DNA of 12,500 nucleotides from Monoplex corrugatus (taxonomy: Eukaryota > Mollusca > Gastropoda > Littorinimorpha > Ranellidae), in the NCBI GenBank assembly GCA_030674185.1, contig CM060307.1, forward strand, positions 31,276,196 through 31,288,695. The letters are read 5' to 3'. Position 1 is the first letter of the stretch; each line of letters begins with the position of its first letter. The position numbers and the translations under genes are program-made. Below, in pieces: positions 1-10,009 of this stretch. The notes below the pieces were generated by a model. That model worked only from the letters and a program-made list of their open reading frames with translations. It ran no database searches and was not told the DNA's origin.

Positions 1-108
1 TAATTTTACAACAGGGAGAGTGATAAAACCTTACGCCATAAATGAATGTCTCGCTAAACAGCCAGCATGATCACAGCGTCCAAACCCACCATTCTCTACC
101 GCTTGATT
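1..108. other. Short non-repetitive flank
   Basis: This is mixed-composition sequence before the first (CA)n tract. I recognise no coding or RNA feature in it. It does not match the V segment that precedes the other (CA)n/LINE junctions, so it is the only unique left anchor for LINE copy A. Confidence 0.5.
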
Positions 109-247
<139 letters not shown>

Positions 248-311
248 TATGAAACGCCATCCAGTCCTACAGCCGATTTTTTGTTGTTCAACAAGAGAAG
301 GGCATCTTTAA

Positions 312-2612
312 GTTCTAAATCATTTACCAGAGAAATGGATTGAATACTTACACAATATCATACAAAAATGCTGCGAAAGTGGTCGCTTACCTGACATTTG
401 GAAGACTTCGATTGTGTTACCAATACCAAAACCTAATAAACCCCTTTCAGATCCAGGTAGTTACAGACCTATCTCGCTTACATCCCATGTTTCAAAACTA
501 ATGGAAAAAATTATAGTGAATAGACTGAGCTACTTTTGTGAGAAAAATAATATAATACCTATCAATCAATCTGGGTTTCGAAAAGGTAGATCAACATCAG
601 ACCATTTAGTTAAGTTAACAACTCAAATAAAAAATCAGTTTGCTAAAAGGAAAAATGTCTTAGCTACCTTCTTTGATCTTAAAAAAGCATACGATCAAGT
701 CTGGCATGCGAGACTTTTGTTGAAATTTAAACATATTGGTCTCAACGGTAATCTTTATAATTTTATCAAAACATTTATAATTGACCGAAGTATAGTCGCT
801 AAAATAGGTAATACATACTCTGAAAAACGATCTGTAAACATGGGAATTCCTCAGGGTTCCGTAATATCTCCTCTATTATTTAATATTTTGATCTATGACC
901 TACCAACTCAAGTCTCAAACAATGTAAACATTGCTCAGTACGCTGATGATATAGAGATCTGGATGAATGTTTCGTTAAAAAAGAAGACTTCCTTGAGAGA
1001 AATAAAATACATTAAAAAGGTCTATCAACATGAAATTAATAATATTTCCACTTACTTGACAGTTAACGGTCTGGAAATATCCAATGAAAAAACACACATG
1101 ATGCTTTTTAATAATGGTCTCAATCCGAAAGAAGTACCGTTGTTTAAAATTGGTGATGAGGAACTGAAATATACTACTCACGTGAAATTTCTGGGAGTAC
1201 AATTGACTTTTAGTTTACAGTGGAAAGAACATATTGATGCCTTATGTAAAGCTATGAAAAGCTATAATTTAATAAGAATTATTAGTAAACAGTCCTGAGG
1301 GCAGGACACTAAAACGTTGTTACATCTTGTCACAGCTTTAGTCAGATCTAAGTTGGCTTATGGTCAAGAGGTCTATTTTTCAGCTCCAAAATGCTATTTG
1401 AAAAAACGTCAAAGCTTAGATAGTAAAGCTATTAAATGTGCTCTTGGGGTACCGGTGTATACAAAAGCACAAGAAGTATATAAAACAGCCGGCATCCTTC
1501 CCTTGGAAGATTGGAGGAAGTTATCAACTGCTAAATATATAGTTAGAGCAAATGCAGCAGCTAATTATGCCAGTACGGAACTTAAAACTCGGTCTGACAT
1601 CCATTTCCCCAAGAGAACAAGAACAATAAAGTCACAAGAAACAATATCCACTTACACAAATGAGCTCTTCAAACTTTCTCACGTATTACCTAACAAAGTT
1701 TCACATAAAATGACATGTTGTCCTCTACCCCCCTGGGAACTGTCCAATGCTATTTTTGATATCAACTACACTGATACTGACCTGACAAAAGATATTAATC
1801 CACACTTGTTAGCAATTGATGTTCTGTCATATCTACACACAAAATATTCACATTACTTAAAAATCTTTACAGATGGCTCTGTTCTAGATGATGATAAAGC
1901 AGGCGCTGGCTTTCTAATTCCTAAATTTAAAGTAGAAAAGGCTTACTCTTTAGGACAGGGACATTCAATCTTCACTTCTGAATTAATTGCCATCCTAATG
2001 GCACTGAAATATATAGTAGATCTACACATAACTTTGTTTAGTATCCTATTATGTGTAGATTCGAAATCTGCATTACAATCCTTAAAATGTTGCGAACATA
2101 AAGTAAATAGTTCGTTAATATTTGAGATAAAATTTCTAATTCACTGTTTAATAACAAATAATACACAGGTTACTTTTTGTTGGATCCCATCATACTGTGG
2201 TATCCTTTTTAACGATCGGGTCGACAGAATAGCAAAAAATGCAGCAATGAATAGGGCTGGCAGTACTAAACTTGACTTACCACTCTCTGAACATGAAATG
2301 AATGCTATATTAGAAAACAAAGTAAAAGCGCAATGTGACCTTCGCCCCTTCTCGGTAAATTACCAGGGTTTTACAAGACAAGAGATAACTTTAGCTTACA
2401 GATTAACTCTCAATTCACTTCGAACTAAATTTAGTAAAACCATCAAATATATCTGTGGTGATTTTATAATAGAACACCTTTTGTGTTGTCAGCGAATGCG
2501 ACCTTATTTCCCTGCGTCATTTACAAACTTAAAACAGAAACATACTGATTTCACTCTGTATTTACACATTGCTAGACGTTTGCTGCACAGTCCTGTAGGT
2601 CGTTTCCTTTGA
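312..2612 (+). pseudogene. LINE ORF2 fragment A: reverse transcriptase-RNase H, nonsense-mutated
   Basis: This encoded the enzyme that copies element RNA into DNA at the insertion site. One frame stays open from 312 to the TAA-free end at TGA 2610-2612, apart from one TGA at 1296-1298. Copy B has Trp (TGG) at that place, so a single G-to-A change explains the stop. RT landmarks are the first catalytic Asp at 675 in FFDLKKAYD, MGIPQGSV at 840-863 and YADD at 939-950. The RNase H domain has Asp at 1872, Glu at 1980, Asp at 2058 and Asp at 2223. The usual His of the SHxG motif is Tyr at 2193-2195. The C-terminal knuckle (about 2454-2489) lacks the first Cys seen in B and is one residue shorter. 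The start is missing: the codon before 312 is TAA (309-311), and the Met at 414 lies inside the RT domain, so it is not a true start. The copy is not expected to make active protein. Confidence 0.92.
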
Positions 2613-2824
2613 TTCAGCCCTATTGTTTTATACCTGTAACTCCCACACAGCCCCGAGAAATCCGATGAAGCCTGACTGATATAATGTTCTGACTGTTTTT
2701 CTTTTGTTCGTTAATTTGTTTGATGTTACATTAATTGTTACCTTAATTGATACAATGCCTTCATGATTACATAGATTCATTCATTCCTTACTCACCTTTT
2801 TTTATATTTTAAAAAAATTTTCCC

Positions 2825-2869
2825 CGTCTAAAAGCACATAATAGACGTTAAAAGAAATAACGAACGAAC
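2825..2869 (+). other. 3'-terminal hairpin and tail of LINE copy A
   Basis: CGTCT (2825-2829) pairs perfectly with AGACG (2843-2847) across a 13-base loop. Then come TTAAA and AACGAACGAAC, after which CA repeats begin. A T-rich stretch precedes it. The same arrangement ends copy B at 6794-6841, although the 3' UTRs between stop codon and hairpin have diverged. In stringent LINEs a 3' stem-loop is what the RT recognises; that role here is inferred. Confidence 0.65.
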
Positions 2870-3216
2870 ACACACACATACACACAAACACACACACATA
2901 CACACACACACACACAAACAGCACGCGCGCACTCCAAAACAGAACGCATATACGCTCAATAGCATGCACGAACACACACGCATGCGCAAGCGCACGTATA
3001 CACACACACACACACACATACACACACACACACACACACACTCTCTCTCTCTCTCTCTCTCACTCTCTCTCTCTCTCTCTCTCTCTCTTAACACACACTA
3101 TCTTTCTCTCTCCCTCTGAAACACCCCTCATCCACACGCACGAACACATACACACACACACACACAAAACACACACACAAACACACACACACACACTCAT
3201 AAGCACACACACACAC
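2866..3216 (+). repeat. Compound (CA)n / (CT)n microsatellite block
   Basis: (CA)n with TA and AA interruptions runs to 3038. It contains an alternating purine-pyrimidine stretch rich in CG and GC near 2921-3000. A pure (CT)n tract follows at 3039-3088, then an irregular spacer and (CA)n from about 3133 to 3216. The order (CT)n, spacer, (CA)n, segment U recurs at 6953-7270, so this is the left part of the duplicated block. No gene is seen. Confidence 0.95.
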
Positions 3217-3774
3217 GCACTTAAAAGCGTTTTAAGACGGATGCTTTCACATCCAAGTTAATTACTGCTTCCTACTGACGGACATTTACCGTCAGCAAAA
3301 AGAAAAGCTGCGTGTTCATGGACAGCTTGACGTCTATTTAGATTCCTCCATCTTACAAGGCATTTCATTAGATTTCTGATGCGCACCGAGACACACAGAT
3401 GCCATTTGTCAAGACAGGTGTAACCGGAGGAGTGGGATTACATCCCTTACGTCACAGCAGAGTAATTTCAATTAATAAAATTCCTTCGCGAGAGCCAAGG
3501 TAAAGGAACTCTAATAAACCCTAATGCAACTACACGTGGAGTTTTCCCCCTTCTTCTTACTTTTTCCTTTTCTTTCTTTTTGTTGTTGGTTTTTTCACGA
3601 TTCGTTCAGATGCTTCTTCAAACTCACAGTGACCTTGAGAAGTACAAAATCTGGCTTTCCCTTGAAGCAGAAGCTGAAGTTTCAATTTCATTTTTGGCAG
3701 TCACTATACAGACAGGCTTAGCCAATGTTACGGGAACGGTCATGCTACGTAAATAAACCTCACACGTACGCGTG

Positions 3775-3779
<5 letters not shown>
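3217..3779. repeat. Duplicated segment U, copy 1
   Basis: About 560 bp of non-simple sequence is repeated in direct orientation at 7270-7857. I count roughly 16 substitutions by eye. The second copy also has about 30 extra bases in the pyrimidine-rich part near 7633-7662. The segment contains a perfect 7-bp inverted repeat, CTGACGG (3275-3281) with CCGTCAG (3289-3295), and GGGAT-TAC-ATCCC near 3434-3446. No plausible protein is encoded. It could be a local tandem duplication or a dispersed repeat family; the matching order of flanking blocks favours local duplication. Confidence 0.88.
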
Positions 3780-3807
<28 letters not shown>

Positions 3808-3860
3808 CCACACACACACACACACGCATGCAGACACACACACACACACACACGCATGCA

Positions 3861-3911
<51 letters not shown>
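3780..3911 (+). repeat. (CA)n microsatellite, 5' flank of LINE copy B
   Basis: CA dinucleotides with two GCATGCAGA interruptions and one ACC, led by an alternating purine-pyrimidine stretch at 3765-3780. It corresponds to the (CA)n at 7858-8030 in the second block. LINE coding sequence begins within a few bases of its right end. Confidence 0.97.
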
Positions 3912-3916
<5 letters not shown>

Positions 3917-3922
3917 AATGAA

Positions 3923-6615
3923 ATGAAAAATGGAGCCAGCTTACCTAGGTGTCCAATAATAATTGATACATGTCACAAATTTCCTTCCGACATGGACAAA
4001 GCTGAAACTTTTGTGGATTTTTTTGCTGAAAATAGTAAAGTAGATGGTTTGTCTCCTACCTGCAAACACTACAGAGAAATGGCAGCTAACAACCTTATCT
4101 ACAATGATCCAATACCTCAGAATGATCGCTGGTTTAATGCTCCAATCACCTTAGAAGAGCTAAAAAACTCAATCTTGTCTCTACACAACAAAAGGAGTTC
4201 GGTAGGTGTTGATGCAGTTACAACTGAAATGATTAAGCATCTTCCAGAAAACTATGTTACTTTCTTAAACAAAATTTTTCAGAAATGCTGGGTGAGTGGA
4301 ACTGTACCACAGGTATGGCAAAAGTCTATTGTTATACCTATATTAAAAGCAGGAAAGCCTAAAAACAATGAAAACAGTTACAGACCTATTGCTTTGACGT
4401 CCCATACGAGCAAACTAATGGAAAGATTGGTATTAAACAGACTTGTACATTACTGTGATAAAAATAACGTTATTCCAGTAAACCAAGCAGGTTTCAGAAA
4501 AGGGAGATCCACAGTTGAGCACCTGGTTAAACTTACAACTCAGATAAAACAACAGTTTGCCCGCAGAAAAAGTCTTTTGGCAACTTTTTTTGATGTGAAA
4601 AAAGCGTATGATCAAGTTTGGCACACACGTTTATTGTACAAGCTGAAATCTATTGGTTTATCTGGCAATATGTATAATTATATTAAATCCTATTTAGCCA
4701 ATAGAACAATTCAAGCAAGAGTGGGAACAAGTTATTCTACTTCGCGACGTCTTGATATGGGAATCCCTCAAGGTTCAGTGATAGCACCTATTTTATTTAA
4801 TATCCTTATACAGGATCTTCCTAATGCACTCTCAAATCGTGTTGTTTTGGTACAGTACGCTGATGATATATGTTTTTGGATGAATATTACTTTAAAAAAG
4901 ACAACTCCACAGAGAGCACAGAATTACATCAGGAAGTTGTATCAGTCTGATCTTGATAATCTTGGAAACTACATGTTAGAAAATGGACTGTCGTTATCAG
5001 CGGAAAAAACTAACATGATGCTATTTAATCCTGGTGGTACTTTAAGTCACTTGCCTACTTTCAAACTGCATGGTGAAGTGCTACATTACAAGCAGGTTGT
5101 AAAATTTCTGGGAGTCTTTATAACATCGAAATTAACCTGGAATGTCCATTTTGATTATATTTTAACAAAAGCAAGGAAAGCCTTAAATTTTCTAAAGATA
5201 ATAAGCAGATTACCCTGGGAATGGATACAAACATACTACTTCATCTGTCAACAGCACTTGTAAGATCTAAATTATCCTATGCACAAGAAGTGTTCTTCAG
5301 TGCACCAAAATATTTACTAAGAAGATTCAAAGCTTAGACTGCAAAAGTCTTAAAATTGCACTAGGTGTACCAGTCCATGCTTCTTGCCTGGAAACGTACA
5401 AAGTTGCTGGAATTCTGCCTCTGAACAACTATCGTGAGTTAGCGACAGCAAAGTTTGCCGTTAGAACTTCTTCACAAACGGACAATTTTGTGAGTAAGGA
5501 AGTAAAAATCAGGTCAGATGTTGACTTTCCGAAACGAGCAAAGAACATTTCATCACAAATGACTGTTGCAACTTACGTATCTGATCTGGTCAAACAGTCT
5601 AACATAAATCTGGATGAAATAGCTGAAACACCATCCACAACGACCATCCCTACATGGGAAATGCTAAAAGCTACTTTTGATATTGATTATACAGATGCTA
5701 AGAAATATGAAAACGTTAACATTTCGATATGCAGAGCAAGAGAACACATCGATGAAAAATACCGTACCCACCTCCATATTTTTACCGATGGATCAGTCTT
5801 AGAAAATAAATGTGCTGGAGCAGCATTTTATGTCCCAAAATATAAAATAATAAAGTCATTTTTCATTGGGGCAAATATATCTATCTTTACAGCGGAATTA
5901 GTCGCAATTTTACAAGCGTTGCATTATCTAGTAAACCTTACACATGTATTTTTCAAAGTAGTTCTCTTTGTTGATTCAAAATCTGTATTATATGCCTTGC
6001 AGTCTTTTGATACAGACACAAGACCTGATATAATTACTGAGGCAAATCATCTTATACATCGTTTAAGGATAAAAGGTACAGATCTCAGTTTATGCTGGGT
6101 GCCTTCTCACGTTGGTCTTCACGGCAACGAAGTAGTTGACAGAGCAGCTAAGCAAGGTGCACACAATTCTGATAATACTACAGAATTACGTATTAATACT
6201 TCCGTAAAAGAAGCTTGCAACTTGCTAGAATCAGCCTCATGGATTCGTTTTTCATGAACATTTCCATGAAAAGTTTGTGTCACAACAAATGATAAAACTT
6301 TCATTTCAAAATGTGTGTAAAAAATTGCAGTATTCTTCCATATATCATTTGAGAACGATTGTTGCTGTTCATTTTCGTATTCAGCTAAACGCATTGAAAA
6401 CAAAATACTGTAAAAATGTCAAGTGTATTTGCGGCGAACAATTCACACTGTTTCACTGTCTATTTTACTGCAAAATGCTACGTTCTTTTTTACCAAAAAT
6501 GTTTACACAAGAAAATTATTCTGAAACTCATTTTAAAGAAGTAACTTTCGATCAATTTTTGTCAGTTAAAATTTCAGAATCGTTGGTTCACAGTCCTGTT
6601 AATGCATTACTTTAA
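3923..6615 (+). pseudogene. LINE ORF2 fragment B: linker-RT-RNase H-knuckle, three frameshifts
   Basis: The reading frame is recognisable from just after (CA)n to TAA 6613-6615, in four frame segments. Segment 1 (to about 5218) holds the linker and the RT, with Asp at 4592 in FFDVKKAYD, MGIPQGSV at 4757-4780 and YADD at 4856-4867. A 1-base loss in the G run at 5217-5219 and another near 5326-5327 shift the frame twice. The frame from 5328 to 6251 holds RNase H with Asp 5787, Glu 5895, Asp 5973, His 6108 and Asp 6138, all key residues present. One extra T in the run at 6248-6252 moves the end to the third frame. There a knuckle C-x-C-x7-H-x4-C runs from 6424 to 6471. No nonsense substitution is seen; the stops at 5263 and 6257 are frameshift products. 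The ATG at 3923 is only the first Met after the repeat, not a native start. Confidence 0.92.
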
Positions 6616-6793
6616 GTTTATGAAGTTTGTACTTTAGAGTTAAATTTTCCATACACATTGTTGATGTTAAATGTTAGTGTTAAGTTACTATTCCATATTT
6701 CTATTTCCCACCTACTTATGTCTATGTTTCCTCTATGCCCCAAAACCAACCAACCCATCTCTCATCTCACATTTTTTTTTTCTTTTTTTTTTT

Positions 6794-6841
6794 CGTCTAA
6801 TATCACTCATAGTGAAAAGACGTTAAATCAAAGAACGAACG
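6794..6841 (+). other. 3'-terminal hairpin and tail of LINE copy B
   Basis: CGTCT (6794-6798) pairs with AGACG (6818-6822). Inside it TCACT (6803-6807) pairs with AGTGA (6811-6815) around a CAT loop, giving a nested stem. GACGTTAAA and AACGAACGAC follow, as in copy A. The outer stem is identical in both copies while the inner part differs, which fits a structure kept for recognition by the element's RT. Confidence 0.68.
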
Positions 6842-6860
6842 ACAAACACACGTCATTTAC

Positions 6861-6948
6861 ACTTATCTCTTTCTACAGAAGTAACTGGAAAAAAAAAAAG
6901 GGTGACGGCGGTGTTTTTCAAAGAATGATAGGTGGCTTGACCATCTCG

Positions 6949-6952
<4 letters not shown>
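6861..6952. repeat. Duplicated segment V, copy 1
   Basis: This begins ACTTATCTCTTTCTACAG and ends GGCTTGACCATCT before the (CT)n tract. The same start and end occur at 8041-8140. The middle is more diverged, including an A-run. It lies immediately right of LINE copy B. Confidence 0.82.
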
Positions 6953-7018
<66 letters not shown>

Positions 7019-7087
7019 ATCTCTGTCTCCGTCTGTCTCTATCTATCTATATCTATCTCTGTCTCCCTCTCTCTCTCTCTCTCTCTC
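6953..7087 (+). repeat. (CT)n / (TATC)n compound microsatellite
   Basis: Pure CT to about 6983, then TATC tetranucleotides to about 7017. Mixed CTGT, CTAT and CT repeats follow to 7087. It is a homopurine-homopyrimidine tract in the same position relative to U as the (CT)n at 3039-3088. Confidence 0.96.
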
Positions 7088-7102
7088 AGAGACACCACTC
7101 AT

Positions 7103-7269
<167 letters not shown>

Positions 7270-7857
7270 GCACTTAAAAGCGTTTCAAGACGGATGTTTT
7301 CACATCCAAGTTAATTACTGCCTCCTACTGACGGACATGTACCGTCAGCAAAAAGAAAAGCTGCGTGTTCATGGACAGCTTGACGTCTATTTAGATTCCT
7401 CCATCTTGCAAGGCATTTCATTAGATTTCTGAAGCGCACCGAGACACACAGATGCCATTTGTCAAGACAGGTGTAACCGGAGGAGTGGGATTACATCCCT
7501 TACGTCACAGCAGAGTAATTTCAATTAATAAAATTCCTTCGCGAGAGCCAAGGTAAAGGAACTCTAATAAACCCTAATGCAACTACACGTGGAGTTTTCC
7601 CCCTTCTTCTTACTTTTTCCTTTTCTTTCTTTCTCCCCGCTCCCTCTTTCTTCCATTTGTTTGTTGTTGTTTTTTCACGATTCGTTCGGATGTTTCTTCA
7701 AACTCACAGTGACCTTCAGAAGTACAAAATCTGGCTTTCCCTTTAAGCAGAAGCTGAGGTTTCAATTTTATTTTCGGCAGAGTCACTGTACAGACAGGCT
7801 CAGCCAATGTTACGGGAACGGTCAAGCTACGTAAATAAACCTCACTCGTGCGCGCGT
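7270..7857. repeat. Duplicated segment U, copy 2
   Basis: Direct repeat of 3217-3779, about 97% identical by hand count outside one indel of about 30 bases. The 7-bp inverted repeat CTGACGG (7328-7334) with CCGTCAG (7342-7348) is kept. Nothing suggests coding. Confidence 0.88.
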
Positions 7858-7934
<77 letters not shown>

Positions 7935-7965
7935 ACACACACACACTACAACACACACACACACA

Positions 7966-8030
<65 letters not shown>
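7858..8030 (+). repeat. (CA)n microsatellite, uninterrupted paralogue of the copy B insertion site
   Basis: About 170 bp of CA with ACC, TACAA, CAA and AAC breaks. It joins segment V directly through ATACTTACAA, with no LINE between. It is therefore the empty-site counterpart of 3780-6861. Confidence 0.96.
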
Positions 8031-8034
<4 letters not shown>

Positions 8035-8040
8035 TTACAA

Positions 8041-8140
8041 ACTTATCTCTTTCTACAGAATTAATTAGAAAAGGGGTGTGGCAGTGGTTCTTTTCAAAGA
8101 ATGAGAAAGTTTGTTAAATTGGCTTGACCATCTAGTTTTC
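8041..8140. repeat. Duplicated segment V, copy 2
   Basis: This begins with the same 18 bases as 6861 and shares GGCTTGACCATCT at its right end, with several differences between. It is followed by a pyrimidine tract, as in the first block. Confidence 0.82.
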
Positions 8141-8242
8141 CTTCTCTTCTTCCCATCTTTCTGTCTGTCTGTCTGTCTGTCTGTCTCTGTCTCTCTCTCT
8201 GTCTCTCTCTTCTCTCTCTCTCTCTCCTCTCCTCTCCCCTTC
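8141..8242 (+). repeat. (CTGT)n / (CT)n pyrimidine tract
   Basis: CTGT tetranucleotides at about 8160-8190, then CT with TCTC and CCTCT variants to about 8242. This closes the second duplicated block; sequence to the right is not repeated in the window. Confidence 0.93.
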
Positions 8243-8310
8243 TTGAAATTCTTTAAAACTTGAACTGGCGTTCCTCTTTTTCATGTATACCCGCGTTCTC
8301 TTATCAGTCT

Positions 8311-8499
8311 TCTCGCGTTCTGTCAGTCGTCTATTACTTTCATCGATCTTATCTGTCTCTCGCGTTCTAACAGTCGTCTATTACTTTCATCGATCTTATC
8401 GTCTTCTCGCGTTCGTCAGTCGTCTATTACTTTCATCGATCTTTATCTGTCTTCTCGCGTTCTATCAGTCGTCTATTACTTCATCGATCTTATCTGTCC
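8311..8499. repeat. Minisatellite, four units of 47-48 bp
   Basis: Units start with TCTCGCGTT at 8311, 8358, 8405 and 8453, giving periods of 47, 47 and 48. Each contains CAGTCGTCTATTACTT and the palindrome ATCGAT. A degenerate partial unit precedes it at about 8291-8310. The overlapping ORF is a by-product of the repeat. Confidence 0.93.
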
Positions 8500-8530
8500 A
8501 TCACCATTCAAGACAGCATCAGTAAAGACG

Positions 8531-8665
8531 ATGGAGAAAGACCAGCATATCAACGGAAGAGAGCAGGATAAACCCATCCAATTGCCTTCACTGGACACCA
8601 GATGGAAACGAAATAAGAGAAAACCTAAAGCCCTGAAACACATCGGAGCACGGTACAGAGGCTGA
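8531..8665 (+). other. 44-codon ORF, unrecognised and possibly not coding
   Basis: ATG at 8531 has A at -3 and G at +4, a good animal start context, and the frame closes with TGA at 8663-8665. The predicted peptide is hydrophilic. Its second half is very basic, with WKRNKRKPKALK at residues 25-36, which resembles a nuclear localisation stretch. I know no family for it. It lies just after a minisatellite with no visible promoter. An ORF this short is expected by chance, so I give it little weight. Confidence 0.12.
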
Positions 8666-8814
8666 CTGGCCCCAAACAGACAAAAGTGGAGGATTTTCGT
8701 TCTTCTAACATTCGACCAAGACTGTATGACAGCGCACTGATTAACATATATCTTCATCCTGTTGACTAACAAGGGATAAGGAAACTAAGGCAAAACTTTC
8801 AACAAGAAGGCAAT

Positions 8815-9047
8815 TTTCCTTAGGGAAAACTACCAAATGGTACTCCAAAATATGTATCACTCAAAGACTGAAACAAAATATGAAAAAAATATTAGTTTCC
8901 TTAGGGAAAACTACCAAATGGTTACTCCATAAGAAATTGTCACTCTGAGACTTAAACAAAAGAAAAAAAAATATTAGTTTCCTTAGGGAAAACTACCAAA
9001 TGGTAACTCCATAAGAAATTATCACTCTGAGACTTAAACAAAAGAGG
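8815..9047. repeat. Tandem repeat, three units of 81-82 bp
   Basis: Units start at TTTCCTTAGGGAAAACTACC at 8815, 8896 and 8978. The first is the most diverged and the last two are nearly identical. Each holds the near-palindrome TTTCCTTAGGGAAA and the short stem ACCA-AA-TGGT. A-rich runs and ATATTAG link the units. No protein is encoded. Confidence 0.92.
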
Positions 9048-9885
9048 ACAGTATTTCTCTTCCTACAAAAAGGAGGAGGGGAGCGCGGAATTTTCCCCTT
9101 AATCGTCTGCAAAACAAGGAATGTGACGAACATGGAATCTAGGAAGAGATGATTTTTTTTTTCGATTCTAATGTAACCTTATATAAATACCAAATACGGA
9201 AAAGTCCATGGAAATGTAGCGTTCCAGGACAGGCACAACAGTTCAGTTCACTTCAAACTGCTTACAGCCCAGCCGACCACTAAGTCCACATCATGGCTAA
9301 CGCAACACTGAGAACAGTTCCAAGTCTAATGAAATTGCTGATAGTTAAAACCTAAATGCATGATTAGCTTTTCAAGTCTGAACTGAATTTTTAAAATGTT
9401 TCTCATACATACGATCATATAAGAAGAAGTCTATTTATCTCTTGCAAAAACTTCAAAAATTTCGTATGGAAGAACAACTCTGAACAAGTTCTAAACGGAG
9501 TCTGCTGTGCAGCGCTTCAGTTTCACATCGTGCAAGTGCCAGTATTCAACAGGAAATTGATGCTGAATGGCTCATCGCACGGTATATTCCATGATGGTTT
9601 TTCATTTCTTAACTCTTTGATCCCCCACACCCTGTCCACCAGCGTCTTGCATTGTTAACCATAGTCGTAAAGCAAAAAATAAATCCTATGACTCCCTCAC
9701 CCTATCCACCGGCTTCCTGCGGAAAGCTGAAGTGGCATATAGATTGCTTTCAGCATATGAAGTTGCAGACTGTACATTTCAAAACGATCAAGAAAAACCA
9801 CTGTTTTTTTGTTTTTTTGTTTGTTTGTTTTTTGTAATAGAGGAAAAGCGATAAGACGTCAAAATAAAAACTCTACATCCTCTTT
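9048..9885. other. Non-repetitive stretch without a recognisable gene
   Basis: I see no convincing coding sequence on either strand. It contains a TATA-like box and short ORF (listed separately) and a diverged pair of related 36-base segments at 9615-9650 and 9686-9720, sharing CACCCT-TCCACC. T-rich runs lie near 9803-9836. It could be intron, intergenic DNA or old repeat. Confidence 0.5.
9180..9189 (+). promoter_or_regulatory. Candidate TATA box
   Basis: TATATAAATA matches the TATA consensus. About 110 bases downstream ATG 9293 has a strong context (A at -3, G at +4) but opens only a 20-codon frame ending at TAA 9353-9355. TCAGTT near 9243 resembles an initiator but lies too far away for standard spacing. 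AT-rich DNA gives such matches by chance, and no gene is attached. Confidence 0.15.
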
Positions 9886-10009
9886 CAGAAATGCGCAATT
9901 AGTTTTACACGATCCTTTTTTTCCCTTGAATCTCATCCTTCATCCACAGAAATGCGCAATTAGTTTTACGCGATCCTTTTTTTTTCCCTTGAATCTCATC
10001 CTTCATCCA
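9886..10009. repeat. 61-bp tandem duplication
   Basis: Two units start with CAGAAATGCGCAATTAG at 9886 and 9947. They differ at one base (ACACG versus ACGCG) and in T-run length. The near identity indicates a recent duplication. Confidence 0.93.

Larger units (their letters stand above)
3912..6841 (+). mobile_element. 5'-truncated non-LTR retrotransposon (LINE), copy B
   Basis: Same family as copy A, but a distinct subfamily: about 107 of 159 aligned RT residues match by hand. It starts in the linker between endonuclease and RT and keeps the whole RT, RNase H and C-terminal knuckle. It has a T-rich 3' UTR and the hairpin tail at 6794-6841. The right junction passes through a short ACAAACACAC into segment V at 6861. 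Because the second block has (CA)n joined directly to V, the insertion point is the right edge of the (CA)n tract. A target-site duplication cannot be seen in such simple sequence. Confidence 0.92.

Noticed and set aside
975..1202. Minus-strand 75-codon ORF inside LINE copy A
   Set aside because: It lies antisense to a well-supported RT reading frame and has no recognisable features. The same applies to 4433-4624 in copy B.
3630..3645. TGACCTTGA in segment U as a nuclear-receptor (SF-1/ERR-type) site
   Set aside because: It is a single match in a 560-bp repeat and is mutated to TGACCTTCA in the second copy.
8476..8772. 98-codon minus-strand ORF
   Set aside because: It overlaps the minisatellite end, has no recognisable domain, and is within the length expected by chance.
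8815..9047. CRISPR-like array
   Set aside because: The 81-82 bp units are contiguous with no unique spacers, and the window is clearly animal DNA.
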